From the NCBI GenBank assembly GCA_963833955.1, contig CAWHZY010000018.1, forward strand, positions 124,001 through 188,000: DNA of 64,000 nucleotides. Direction: 5' to 3'. The position numbers and the translations under genes are program-made. This document shows positions 35,939 through 45,055 of the stretch, piece by piece (the first letter of the stretch is position 1; each line of letters begins with the position of its first letter). This stretch comes from Roseiarcus sp963833955 (GTDB lineage Bacteria; Pseudomonadota; Alphaproteobacteria; Rhizobiales; Beijerinckiaceae). Under the pieces are notes generated by a model, which saw nothing but the letters and a program-made list of their open reading frames with translations, searched no databases and was not told where the DNA came from.

Positions 35939-36511
35939 CTAGATTGAGTTCCACAATGCGACTGCCGGCTCGTTTTTGTCGTGTTCGTAGCCGAGGATGC
36001 TTACGCTCGCCGTGCCGAGCATGAAGAGGCGCCCCTCCGACGGAGCAAGGCCGAGCCAGCGCGCCGCCAGCACCCTGAGGATATGCCCGCTGGAAAACAC
36101 GATCGCCTGATCATCCACCGCGCGCAGGCGGGTGATCACGCGATCGGCGCGGGCGCCGACGTCGGCTGGCTGCTCGCCGTTCGGGCATCCGTCGCGGAAC
36201 AGGAGCCAGCCGGGCCGCTGGCTCAGGATTTCGCTGCTCTTGCGCCCCTCGTAGTCGCCGTAGTTCCATTCGAGCAGGTCGGAATCACGCTTGGCGTCGT
36301 CGCCGAACCCAGCGAGGGCGCAGGTGCGAGCCGCACGCTGAAGGGGACTGGTGAAAACCCTGTCAAACTTGAGTCCTTTAAGACGCTCGTGGAGCCCTCG
36401 GGCCTTGCGTTCGCCCTCTTCCGTGAGAGGAATATCCGTGCGTCCCGTATGCTGGCCGCTTGCGCTCCATTCGGTTTCGCCATGGCGGACGAGATAGACG
36501 CAAGGAAGCAT
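35939..36511 (-). CDS. Histidine phosphatase family protein (phosphoglycerate mutase-like)
   Basis: A 190-residue member of the branch with catalytic H10 in LVRHGETEWSASGQHTG, then Arg in TSPLQRAARTC and the second catalytic His in FSSGHILR. Phosphatase activity on small phosphorylated metabolites is likely, substrate unknown. It stands between two palindromic elements (35710-35823 and 36560-36675). Confidence 0.9.
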   Translation of the reverse strand: MLPCVYLVRHGETEWSASGQHTGRTDIPLTEEGERKARGLHERLKGLKFDRVFTSPLQRAARTCALAGFGDDAKRDSDLLEWNYGDYEGRKSSEILSQRPGWLLFRDGCPNGEQPADVGARADRVITRLRAVDDQAIVFSSGHILRVLAARWLGLAPSEGRLFMLGTASVSILGYEHDKNEPAVALWNSI

Positions 36512-36559
36512 GGCGACTCCAATCCGGACTTCGCCATCAAGGGCGATAGCGTTGTCCTA

Positions 36560-36675
36560 TACCAATTCTATTCGAGCGCGACTTAATCGCGCTCAAACCC
36601 GCGCAACGGCTTGGGGCGCGCATTCGCGCTTCGGCCATAAGGCGATGATCGGTTCCGATCATCGAGTTCTTGGTA
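36560..36675. repeat. TACCAA/TTGGTA palindromic element, complete copy
   Basis: Inverse orientation to the 33835 copy, with both ends intact (TACCAATTCTATT at left, GAGTTCTTGGTA at right). The three internal hairpins are conserved. Confidence 0.85.
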
Positions 36676-36869
36676 TTACTGCGTTTAGCACCGATTTGGA
36701 TATGCGATCAGTCGGTGTTGGAGGCATCCGTTGCCCCCTATACGTTTGACGCCGTTCGCTGGGGCCGTTTGGGCGTGTTCAACGGGATTTTCGCAGCGTT
36801 GGCGCACAAGGGCGGCAACCCCGATCGGGTCATGATCGACGCCGTGCGTCTGAAGCGCATCGCACCGCC

Positions 36870-36985
36870 GTCATCGCGAGGAGCCGCAGGGCGTCGAGAG
36901 ACGCCCGTCTCTTGACGCGCTATGGCGACGCGGCGATCCAGCGGGTCATAGGACGCCCTACGGCTCCCGGATTGCTTCCCCCCGG
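36870..36985. repeat. CATTGCGAG-type palindrome with embedded module
   Basis: Starts GTCATCGCGAGGAGC, contains a 38-bp module copy with hairpin GGGCGTC-GAGA-GACGCCC and a partly decayed second hairpin, then GCGATCCAGCG and GGATTGC. More diverged than the copies at 16299 and 44946. Together with the element at 36560 it accounts for most of the 36.5-37.2 kb gap, where no gene is supported. Confidence 0.7.
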
Positions 36986-37173
36986 GTCCAAGGCCCCATG
37001 GCTTGCAACGACGGTCGCGGTTCGGCCCCAATGCAGCTTGCTCCAAGGCAATTGGTCATCTTCCGTAGGGCCGCACCGCGGCGGCTAGCGCGCGCCGCGG
37101 CGGAACAACGAGGTGCGATCCCTGCGGGCTCCGTGGCGATCTCGCGCAATCGCCACGGACGACCCGACCGTCT

Positions 37174-39342
37174 TCAAGTCACGGGCGTCGGCGGCGCATA
37201 TTCGCCGGGCCGGAATGGTCCCTCCGGTCCCGATTCAAGCCTTGCCACGAGCCCGAGCAGATCACCGCGTTGCTGGTTGCCCCAGCGCCCGCGATACCTG
37301 AGCCATGCCGGGTCCTTGAAGCTCGGAGGAGCCCCGGCCGGCGCCGGCGAAAAGTCGGAGCCGCTCCACAGGTAGATCTCGACCATCCCCTGGCGCTGGT
37401 CGAACTGATACGCGTTCTCCTTGCAATAGTCGTGCGTGCCCTGCGGGCGGTCGTAGACGCCGGCTTTCGCGTAAGCTTCGTGGTCGCCGTTGGCGAGATG
37501 CACCAGCACCTGGCGCCCGGAGAACTCGGTGTTTCCGTCGCCAGGCTTGAAGTTGTCCTGGTCGCCGTGATGATCGTACATCACTCCGACCACGGCTTCG
37601 TTTTGCGGGTTCGCGAAGTCGACCCCGGCGAGCTTGACCTTCACATGCTCCCAATCGGAGACATGGTTGCCCCAGCTCGTCCCGGCGACGGTCTTGCCCT
37701 GGTTGTAGTTGAAGAACCACCAGTAGACGATATCGAGCCTTTTCTGCGCGCCCTCGACGACCACCGCGTAAGCCGTGACTTGCGCCGGATTCGTCGGCCG
37801 GGCGCTATTGAACCAGTCCTGCGTGTCGGAGGGCTGATTGAGATCCGCGCGCGTGCGCAGGAACGCCATCGCGTTATTGTTCGCCGCGCCGAGCGCGAGC
37901 GCCTGTTTGGCGAGCACGTTGCGGTCCATCGGTCCGTCATAGAAGGTCGATAGCCCCTGGCCGGAATTGTCCTTGGCCTTCTGCAGGATCATGTTCGGCA
38001 GGAAAGCGTCGATCGTCGACTGCCAATAAACCTCATCGACGTTCAACATATAAATCGGCGCGTACTTGCGCACCAAGGCGTCGATGAGCGTGGCTTTGTC
38101 GGACGGCGGCTTGACACCGCTGATCGGTCCGGAAACCGATCCGTCCCCATCGTCGGCGTTGAACTTCGCCTCGAAGGTGGCGTCGCCAAACACCGAGATC
38201 ACAAGCGGGGCGCTGCCGTCGTATGCGCAATATCCGCTTGTCCCTCCCGACTGCACCTGAACCACGCGATTGTGGCTGGTTTTCATCCCGTGCTTGTCGC
38301 CGCCGGCGTCGATGACCTCAATCGCGGCCTTGCCGTCGACCGTGACGGCGCCGTTCGCGTAGGCGCACGTCCATCGGGAATAATTGTGAACCGTGACGGT
38401 CAGCGGAGCGTCGTTGGTCGCGTAGAAAGCGATTGCATTGATGAAATTGTCTGGATTTACCCACGCGTGGAATCCGACGAACTGGGCGCCCGATATGGGG
38501 GGACTGACAATATCGTCGATGCCGTTCGGCCCGGCCGCGAAGGTCGCGCCCGTGCTGGTCGTGAACTCGAGGCGCCGCAGGCTTCCGTCGCCGTATCCGC
38601 TGCTCGAGAACGACAAGGACTTCAGCGTTTCGCCTTCCGCGAACGTGTATGAGCCCAACGTATATTGAACATCGTCGATTCCCCCGGCGCTTTTGATCGT
38701 GCCGTCGCTGAGCTCCATGCGGATGCCGCGCACCTTGTCGCCATCCCATCGCACGGAGATGACGCGGGCGACGGACGTATCGGACGACAAGTCGACCTGG
38801 GCCAGGTTCGCCCCCGTATTGCCGACGGAGCGCGTCGTGAACCATGGACGATGAACGACCGGCTTCGGCGGCGGCGGGCGCACGATGAAGGCGAGTGCGT
38901 TGATGAAATTGTCGGAATTGACCCAGGCGTGAAATCCGACCAGCACCGCGCCTTCGACCGCAAGCGACGCCTCATGGTCGAAGCCGTCGGCTCCGGCGTT
39001 AAACGCCTGTTTGAGCGACGTCTCGAACGCGACCTGACGCAGACTGCCGTAGCCATATCCCGAATCTCTAAGCCGCGCGCTGATCAGCGTTTCGCCGGCG
39101 ACGAAGCGATATTGGGTGAGCGTGTATTTGCCGTCGTCATATCCGCCCGCCTGCTTGAACGAGCCGTCGCTGAGCTCCATGCGGATGCCGCGCACCTTGT
39201 CGCCGTCCCACCGGATGCCGACAAAGGTCACGACCGCTTTATCTGAGGTAAGCAAAACCTGAGAACTTGCCGCCGCTTTGTTGCCGATCGATGCGGTTTC
39301 TTGCGCGGCGGAGAAAAGACTCTGTGTGTCAACGGCGAGCAT
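37174..39342 (-). CDS. Jacalin-jacalin-Vps62 multidomain protein
   Basis: A 722-residue protein with an unusual architecture. Residues ~25-155 and ~175-308 are two similar jacalin-like lectin repeats, each with RWDGDKVRGIRMELSDG, a YTL..Y.F..GETL stretch, YG.GSLR and FVGFHAWVN.DNFINA. A Pro-rich linker (RPPPPKPVVHRP) separates them. Residues ~313-397 form a beta-rich middle with two Cys (WTCAYANG, GYCAYDG). Residues ~415-722 resemble Vps62/DUF946 (KYAPIYMLNVDEVYW, VYWWFFNYNQGKT, SDWEHVKVKL). No classical signal peptide is visible. A sugar-binding, possibly membrane-acting or defensive protein is a guess. The frame is intact throughout. Confidence 0.8.
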   Translation of the reverse strand: MLAVDTQSLFSAAQETASIGNKAAASSQVLLTSDKAVVTFVGIRWDGDKVRGIRMELSDGSFKQAGGYDDGKYTLTQYRFVAGETLISARLRDSGYGYGSLRQVAFETSLKQAFNAGADGFDHEASLAVEGAVLVGFHAWVNSDNFINALAFIVRPPPPKPVVHRPWFTTRSVGNTGANLAQVDLSSDTSVARVISVRWDGDKVRGIRMELSDGTIKSAGGIDDVQYTLGSYTFAEGETLKSLSFSSSGYGDGSLRRLEFTTSTGATFAAGPNGIDDIVSPPISGAQFVGFHAWVNPDNFINAIAFYATNDAPLTVTVHNYSRWTCAYANGAVTVDGKAAIEVIDAGGDKHGMKTSHNRVVQVQSGGTSGYCAYDGSAPLVISVFGDATFEAKFNADDGDGSVSGPISGVKPPSDKATLIDALVRKYAPIYMLNVDEVYWQSTIDAFLPNMILQKAKDNSGQGLSTFYDGPMDRNVLAKQALALGAANNNAMAFLRTRADLNQPSDTQDWFNSARPTNPAQVTAYAVVVEGAQKRLDIVYWWFFNYNQGKTVAGTSWGNHVSDWEHVKVKLAGVDFANPQNEAVVGVMYDHHGDQDNFKPGDGNTEFSGRQVLVHLANGDHEAYAKAGVYDRPQGTHDYCKENAYQFDQRQGMVEIYLWSGSDFSPAPAGAPPSFKDPAWLRYRGRWGNQQRGDLLGLVARLESGPEGPFRPGEYAPPTPVT

Positions 39343-39613
39343 AGGGACGACCTTCCTCGTTTACCGCCGTGGGCGACGGCGGCGTTTGCTGTTTCAATTG
39401 AATTTTGCGTGACGCCCAACTCGGCGAATTAATGCAGGCGAGGGTTGGACGCGGATTTAAGCTCGCCAGTACGAATTAATGTATATTTAGGAAGGTTTTT
39501 CTGGCGATACACAGAAGGGCTTAGACATAACGGGGCGCCGACGTTGCCGCAGTTGCGCGACCGCGGCGTCCACAAAACCAGAGAAATGGTTACTTCCGCA
39601 GACCCGCGGGCGG

Positions 39614-41086
39614 CTAGGGCGACGGGGCTCTCGGCGGCAAATGACGCCACCTCGAGCGGGCGCGCCTGCGGATCGAGTCGGGAGACCGGGGTCTTGGCGC
39701 CGGCGTCACGCTTTGACCGCTGAAAAGGTCGTAGTTCTGTCCCAGATATTCGCTTGCCGGCATTCCGCCGTCGCTCTTGGCGGAGCCGGCGCCAGAAGGA
39801 GGGAAGGCGGTGATCTGCTGCTGGAGCGTCTTGAGATCGGCGGCCGCCGCATCCGCCGCGGCTGTGGCCTGCGGCGAGGGCGGGATGGAGACCGACAATT
39901 CGTTTGAGGCTGGCGGTGGTGAGGAGCCCGCCAATTGCGAGGCGTGCTGTTGCTGGCTTGCTGGCGAAGGCGCCGATGCGGCGCGCTCCTGCTGCGTCGC
40001 TGGCGGGATGGAGGGTTGCGCGAGCGCAGTCGTCAGTGTCGTCGCCGGAGGCGCGGCGTGTGATGTCGCATCGGCGAGAGTTTGCAACGAAGCCGGCTGC
40101 ACGTCGGCCTGCCCGACTTTCCCGGGCGCGGGTTTTGCATCTGGGATCGGCTGCGCCTTGAAAGGTTCGATCTGCACCGTCGCGGTCATGCCGGCGACGA
40201 GCTTGATGTCGTCCGGAACCTCATCGATGTGGATGCGCACCGGCACGCGCTGGGCGAGACGCACGAAGGTGAAGATCGGATTGACCGAGGCGAGTCCCGA
40301 AGCGTCCGGCGTCGCGTTGGGGACGTCGACGCCGCGCGCGAGCCCCTGAACCCTGCCGCGCAGAAGGGGCGTGTAGCCCATCAGCTTGACCGTCGCCGCG
40401 TCGCCTTCATGGATGCGGCTCAGCGCCGTCTCCTCGAAATAGGCGTCGACCCAGTACGAATTGGAGTTGACGACCGAAAGCTGGAGGCTTCCCACGTCGG
40501 CATAGTTCCCAAGCTGCGCGGAAAGATTGGTGACGTAGCCGTTGACGGGCGAGCGGACCTGCGTGCGCTTGAAATTGATGCGCGCCTGCTCGAGGTTCGC
40601 GAGCGCGGTTTGATACGTGGCCTCGGCGGTGGTCGCCTGGCTGATGTACGTCTGCCGCTCCTCCATGGTGACCGAGAGGTCATTGAGCTTCTCGCGCCGG
40701 ATCATTTCGGCTCGCGCGTTGTCGGCGACCGCCTGGGCTTGCTCGACCGACGCCTGCGCCTGACGGACGGCGATGGAATAGTTCCTCGGGTCGATCAGCA
40801 TCAAAAGATCGCCCTTGTGGACGAACTGGTTGTCGACAATCGGCAGACTGACAATCTCGCCCGCCACCTGCGGCGCGATCTTCACCACATAGGCGCGCAC
40901 GGCGCCGTCGCGGGTCCAGGGCGTGCCCATGTAATATTGCCACGCGCCCCAGCCGAGCAGACCGGCAAGCGCGACTGCGACGAGCGTCGCCAGAACGGGC
41001 AGGGCGTGCACGGACGCGAGCGCCGACCGGCGCTTGATCGCGGGCGCGGTCCCGATGACGTTGGCTTTCAGTTCAACCTGGGACAT
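39614..41086 (-). CDS. HlyD-family periplasmic adaptor (EmrA/AaeA-like) with long C-terminal tail
   Basis: The membrane fusion subunit of an efflux pump. It has one N-terminal helix (HALPVLATLVAVALAGLLGW), biotinyl-lipoyl half-motifs (VKIAPQVAGEIVSLPI, VRSPVNGYVTNLSAQLGNY) and a coiled-coil hairpin (SVEQAQAVADNARAEM). The first ~330 residues make a normal adaptor. The remaining ~150 are a low-complexity Ala/Pro/Ser/Gln tail, unusual for the family. Its ATG overlaps the DUF1656 stop (TGATG), so it is the third gene of a FUSC-DUF1656-HlyD operon. Confidence 0.9.
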   Translation of the reverse strand: MSQVELKANVIGTAPAIKRRSALASVHALPVLATLVAVALAGLLGWGAWQYYMGTPWTRDGAVRAYVVKIAPQVAGEIVSLPIVDNQFVHKGDLLMLIDPRNYSIAVRQAQASVEQAQAVADNARAEMIRREKLNDLSVTMEERQTYISQATTAEATYQTALANLEQARINFKRTQVRSPVNGYVTNLSAQLGNYADVGSLQLSVVNSNSYWVDAYFEETALSRIHEGDAATVKLMGYTPLLRGRVQGLARGVDVPNATPDASGLASVNPIFTFVRLAQRVPVRIHIDEVPDDIKLVAGMTATVQIEPFKAQPIPDAKPAPGKVGQADVQPASLQTLADATSHAAPPATTLTTALAQPSIPPATQQERAASAPSPASQQQHASQLAGSSPPPASNELSVSIPPSPQATAAADAAAADLKTLQQQITAFPPSGAGSAKSDGGMPASEYLGQNYDLFSGQSVTPAPRPRSPDSIRRRARSRWRHLPPRAPSP

Positions 41087-41298
41087 CAGCGCCCCCAGCG
41101 CGCCATGACAAGGACGATCGACGAGACAATCATAACATAGAGCGCGAGTTCAAACAGCGCCGGGTGCCAGACCTGTTCGGTCAGGCCGAAGCGGTCGCCC
41201 AGGCGCCGGATCAGGAGGTAGATCACCCAGGCGACGACGAGAATGATTGCGATCGGCGCGACGTAAAGTCCGAACAGGTTGACTTCGTTGAATCTCAT
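41086..41298 (-). CDS. DUF1656 (AaeX-like) small membrane protein
   Basis: 70 residues with two hydrophobic helices, starting MRFNEVNLFGLYVAPIAI, typical of DUF1656 proteins that accompany FUSC efflux systems. It overlaps FUSC by ATGA upstream and the HlyD start downstream. An accessory part of the pump; its exact role is unknown. Confidence 0.88.
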   Translation of the reverse strand: MRFNEVNLFGLYVAPIAIILVVAWVIYLLIRRLGDRFGLTEQVWHPALFELALYVMIVSSIVLVMARWGR

Positions 41299-43327
41299 TG
41301 CAGCGGTTGGTCAAAATAGGTGGAAAATTCGGAGAGCTGGCCCGAAATCGCCAGGATGCCGGACCTGAGGCTCAGCACAACCCGCGATCTTGCGCGGGGC
41401 AGGGCGGCGATCCGCCTGTCGATGTCGTCAAGCCGCGCGATCGCTTCACCGCTTCGTCCTTCCGCGAGCGGCGTCAGCGCCGCCTCGACCATCGCGCCGG
41501 GCACGAAGCGCGGCGCGACGTGACGAAGGCGCGCGATCTCCTTGCCGACTGCGACGATCGCCGCGAGTTCCGAGCGCTGTTGCGCCTCGGCCTTGTCGGG
41601 CATCGCCAACAGGCGCGCAACGCCCTTGTTCTCCCAATCCACAGGCCGACCAGGCGACGCGCGTTTCGCGAGCTGACGGAAATCCTTAAGCATCAACGAC
41701 AGCAGCCTCCGGGTGCGGATCGCCGGCGACAGCGGGGGGATGACCAGCATGGCGACGACGCCAAAGGCGATGCCGGCGAGAATGGCGATCGAGCCGTTCC
41801 AGAATCCCGACGCGTCATAAGTCATGTCGTTGGTGATGTTGAGCATCGGCAGGAAGTTGACGGCCGCGGCGAAGGTCAACATCGGCTTCCAGCCTCGGGC
41901 ATTCAGAAATCCCATGGGCACGAGCACAAGTCCCAGCGTCAGACAGAGCGTGGGGAAGGTAACCACCTTCGGCAGGATCCCGAACACCACAATTGCCGAC
42001 AGGACGGCGCTCAGAACGCTTCCTTGGAGAAACAGGACCGCAGCGGAAGAAGCCGCATCTCCCGACGGGGGCAGGAGGATGACGATGACGGCGCAGAAGG
42101 TGATCGCTGCCACGCCGTTCGGCCAGGCGCTGACGATCCAGAACAGTGAAATCGCCCCAACCGCGAACAGGACGCGCACCGCGTTGACAAACGCCGGCAT
42201 CCAGTCGGCGACGTGCAAGTGCGCCCTTCCCTTTACGCGGATCACGTCGCGGGGGTCGATCACGCCGGTCAAGCCGTTGAGAGCGCGGGCCATGCCGAGC
42301 ATGCCGGCGGCGGCGTTGTCCGCGAGCAGCCTTTCCATTGGCGTTTCAGCCTCGAAGCGCGTCAGCGTGCGCACGGCCGAGCAGCACGCCCGGCGCAATT
42401 CCGCCGGCTCCTCGGTTGAATTCGATCGCGTGAGGCGAGAGCCGGGCCGGTGGGAGGAGGTCATGAACGGCTGCGGCCTCGCGAGGGGTCGTCGAATCGC
42501 CCTTTAACGCCATGGCGAACGTGACTTTTCGCCAGGCCGACAACGTCTCCATGAGGCCCGACACGGCCCGCTGGAGCGCGGCTGAACGATAGCGCAGGTC
42601 GGACGCTTCGCCGATCGCCGCGTCGATCATCGGATCGAGCGCGATGACGCGCCGCAGGAGATCGCGACGAAGCGCGCGAAACTCGTCGATGTTGGCGCTC
42701 GCGGTCGCAAAGCAATTCGTAAACCCATCGAGGATCACGCTCGACAGAGCCGCGAATTCCATCGCCAGCTTCCGCCGCGAGTGCCCGAGATCGGTCAGGG
42801 CAAGCACAACTCCCGCGGAGACGATGCCGATGCCGATCTCGAGCGCGCGGTCGATGGCGAAGATGAAGACGATTCCGTTCGTGCTCCCCACCGGCCCGAG
42901 AACGTCGATCGCGATGATCGCTGCGGTGTAGCCGGCGAGCGCCGCGGCGTAGGTAGCGAAATTGCGCAAGAGCGTCGCCACGAAGGCGGAGCCGGCGCAC
43001 CAGAGCGTAAGTCCGACGAGAAAGCTAACCCGATCCTGGCGGAAGAAGGCGGCAAGGACGACGATCGCGATGGCGCCGATCACGGTTCCGATCAGTCGGA
43101 ACATCGATTTGCGCAGCGAAGCCCCCAGCACCGGCTGGCAGACCAGCGCGGCCGTGGTCGCCGCCCAGGAGGGCTCGCTGAGCTCGAAGCGCAAAGGCGA
43201 CCTAGAGGGCGAGGGAAACGGAAGCCCACATCCTCAGGCCGAACAGGATCGCGGGCGTTGCGGTACGTAACCGCTCAGCCAGCGAAACGCCGCCTGAACC
43301 GCTGATCGTGGGCTGCGCCGCAGTCAT
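41295..43327 (-). CDS. FUSC family efflux transporter, frame broken
   Basis: A large inner-membrane protein of the aromatic acid/fusaric acid efflux family: two blocks of hydrophobic helices (SEPSWAATTAALVCQPVLGA and later VLFAVGAISLFWIVSAWPNG) each followed by a soluble helical region. Two open frames are joined by one extra base near 42419-42422. The coding region starts at ATG 43327 (MTAAQPTISG ... WASVSLAL) and is interrupted by TAG plus a shift at about 43196-43208, just before LRFELSEPSW. The whole would be about 676 residues. First gene of the operon with DUF1656 and HlyD, starting 8 bp after the SDR gene. Confidence 0.85.
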
Positions 43328-43335
43328 GGCGCCAT

Positions 43336-44109
43336 TCAAATCACGGCCAGGAGGCCGCCGTCGACATAAATAATCTGGCCGTTCACGTAATCCGAGGCCG
43401 GCGAGGCGAGGAACACGGTTACGCCGATGAGGTCATCCGGCTTGCCCCAGCGGCCCGACGGGGTGCGGCCTTTGACCCAGGCGTCGAATTTGGGGTCGTC
43501 GAGCAGCGCCCGGTTCATCTCGGTCGCGATGTAGCCGGGGCCGATCGCATTGGCCTGGATGTCGTGCTTCGCCCATTCCGCCGCCATCGAGCGCGTCAGC
43601 ATCCTGATGCCGCCCTTCGCAGCCACATAGGGCGAGATCGTCGGGCGCGCGACCTCGCTTGCAAGCGAGGCGATGTTGATGATCTTGCCCCCGCGCCCGC
43701 GCGCGATCATGCGCTTCGCCGCCTCGCGGCCGACCTGGAAGGCGCCGGTGAGGTGGATCTCGACAACTCGACGCCACTCTTCCGTCTTGAGATCGACCAT
43801 CGGCTTGCGAAGCTGAATGCCGGCGTTGTTGATGAGAATGTCGACCTCGACGCGCTCGGCGTCGAAATGCTCGAAGGCTGCGATGACCGCCCCCTCGTCG
43901 GCGACGTCGAAGGGGCGCGTTCTGACCTTATGTCCGAGGTCCGCAAAAGATCGGGCGGCGTTCGCCAGCTTCTGCTCGTCGCGACCGTTGAGAATGAGTC
44001 TCGCGCCAGCCGCCGCGAGGCCCCGCGCCATTGCAAGCCCGAGCCCCTCGGAGGAGCCGGTGACCAGCGCGGTCTTGCCGCTCAGGTCGAATAAGTTAGA
44101 CAGGTCCAT
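43336..44109 (-). CDS. SDR family oxidoreductase, gluconate 5-dehydrogenase-like
   Basis: A classical short-chain dehydrogenase, 257 residues. The cofactor motif is TGSSEGLG, followed by NNAG, catalytic Ser in NIASLAS and Tyr/Lys in YVAAKGG, and the C-terminus GQIIYVDGG. It resembles gluconate 5-dehydrogenases (NLFDLSGKTALVTG start). NADP or NAD use cannot be settled. Located between exonuclease III and the FUSC operon in the same direction with small gaps. Confidence 0.9.
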   Translation of the reverse strand: MDLSNLFDLSGKTALVTGSSEGLGLAMARGLAAAGARLILNGRDEQKLANAARSFADLGHKVRTRPFDVADEGAVIAAFEHFDAERVEVDILINNAGIQLRKPMVDLKTEEWRRVVEIHLTGAFQVGREAAKRMIARGRGGKIINIASLASEVARPTISPYVAAKGGIRMLTRSMAAEWAKHDIQANAIGPGYIATEMNRALLDDPKFDAWVKGRTPSGRWGKPDDLIGVTVFLASPASDYVNGQIIYVDGGLLAVI

Positions 44110-44131
44110 GGTACCCCCTCGCGGCGCCGCT

Positions 44132-44911
44132 TCACGCCGCCAGGTCGATCCGCACCGGCGTATGATCGGAGGCCTTGTCGCGGCCGCGCATCTCCTTGTC
44201 GATCGTGACCGATTGCAGCTTGTCCGCCGCCTCCGGCGACAAGAGCAAGTGGTCGATGCGGATGCCGTTGTTCTTCTGCCAGGCGCCCGCCTGATAATCC
44301 CAGAAGCTGTAGAGGCCGGCGGCGTCCGTGGTCGCGCGCAGAGCGTCGGTCAGGCCGAGCGCGACGAGTTCGCGGAATTTGAACCGCGTCTGCGGCAAGA
44401 AGAGAGCGTCGTTGACCCAGTCCTCCGGACGCGTCGCGTCGCGCGCGTCGGGAATGACATTGAAATCGCCGGCCAGCACCAGCGGCTCCTCATATTCGAG
44501 GAGCTGGCGCGTATGGATGATGAGCCGCTCCAGGAAGGCGAGCTTGTAGGGGTATTTCTCAGTGCCCACGGGATTGCCGTTCGGCAGATAGACACACGCC
44601 ACCCGCACGACGCCGTCTCCGGCCGGGACGACCGCCTCGATGTAGCGCGACTGCGAGTCGTTCTCGTCACCGGGGAGGCCGCGCGCGACCTCGAACGGCC
44701 GTTTGGAGAGAATGGCGACGCCATTGAACGTCTTCTGCCCATGCGTCTCGATGTTGTAGCCAAGCTCCTCGACCTCCATCCGCGGGAACTGCTCGTCGAG
44801 GCACTTGATCTCCTGCAGGCAGAGAACGTCGGGCTGAACCTCCTTTAAATAGGCCAGAAGGTGCGGCAGTCTCTGACGGACGGAATTGACGTTCCAGGTG
44901 GCGATGCGCAA
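44132..44911 (-). CDS. xthA: Exodeoxyribonuclease III
   Basis: An AP endonuclease and 3'-5' exonuclease of base excision repair. Motifs of the EEP fold: RIATWNVNSVRQRL, QEIKC, YLPNGNP, LAGDFNVIPDARD and SDHTPVRI. TTG 44911 with AAGGAG nine bases upstream gives the standard N-terminus (RIATWNVNS), about 260 residues. The longer frame starting at ATG 44950 begins inside the CATTGCGAG repeat, so it is unlikely to be the real start. Confidence 0.94.
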   Translation of the reverse strand: MRIATWNVNSVRQRLPHLLAYLKEVQPDVLCLQEIKCLDEQFPRMEVEELGYNIETHGQKTFNGVAILSKRPFEVARGLPGDENDSQSRYIEAVVPAGDGVVRVACVYLPNGNPVGTEKYPYKLAFLERLIIHTRQLLEYEEPLVLAGDFNVIPDARDATRPEDWVNDALFLPQTRFKFRELVALGLTDALRATTDAAGLYSFWDYQAGAWQKNNGIRIDHLLLSPEAADKLQSVTIDKEMRGRDKASDHTPVRIDLAA

Positions 44912-44945
44912 GCGCGGGGGCTCCTTAAGCTTACCGACCAAGGTC

Positions 44946-45033
44946 GTCATTGCGAGCGAAGCGAAGCAATCCAGGCGTTGTAGGGCGCCCTGCGGCCGCT
45001 GGATTGCTTCGTCGCTTTGCTCCTCGCAATGAC
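44946..45033. repeat. CATTGCGAG-type palindromic repeat
   Basis: A near-perfect copy: GTCATTGCGAGCGAAGCGAA, inner AATCCAGG/CTGGATT arms, and TTCGTCGCTTTGCTCCTCGC ... AATGAC. No 38-bp module is inserted in this copy; the centre reads TAGGGCGCCCTGCGG. Confidence 0.85.
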
Positions 45034-45055
45034 GCTTCCATCCGACCGGCCCGCC

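Noticed and set aside
44912..44950. Upstream ATG start for exonuclease III
   Set aside because: The ATG belongs to the CATTGCGAG repeat; TTG 44911 has the better RBS and standard N-terminus.
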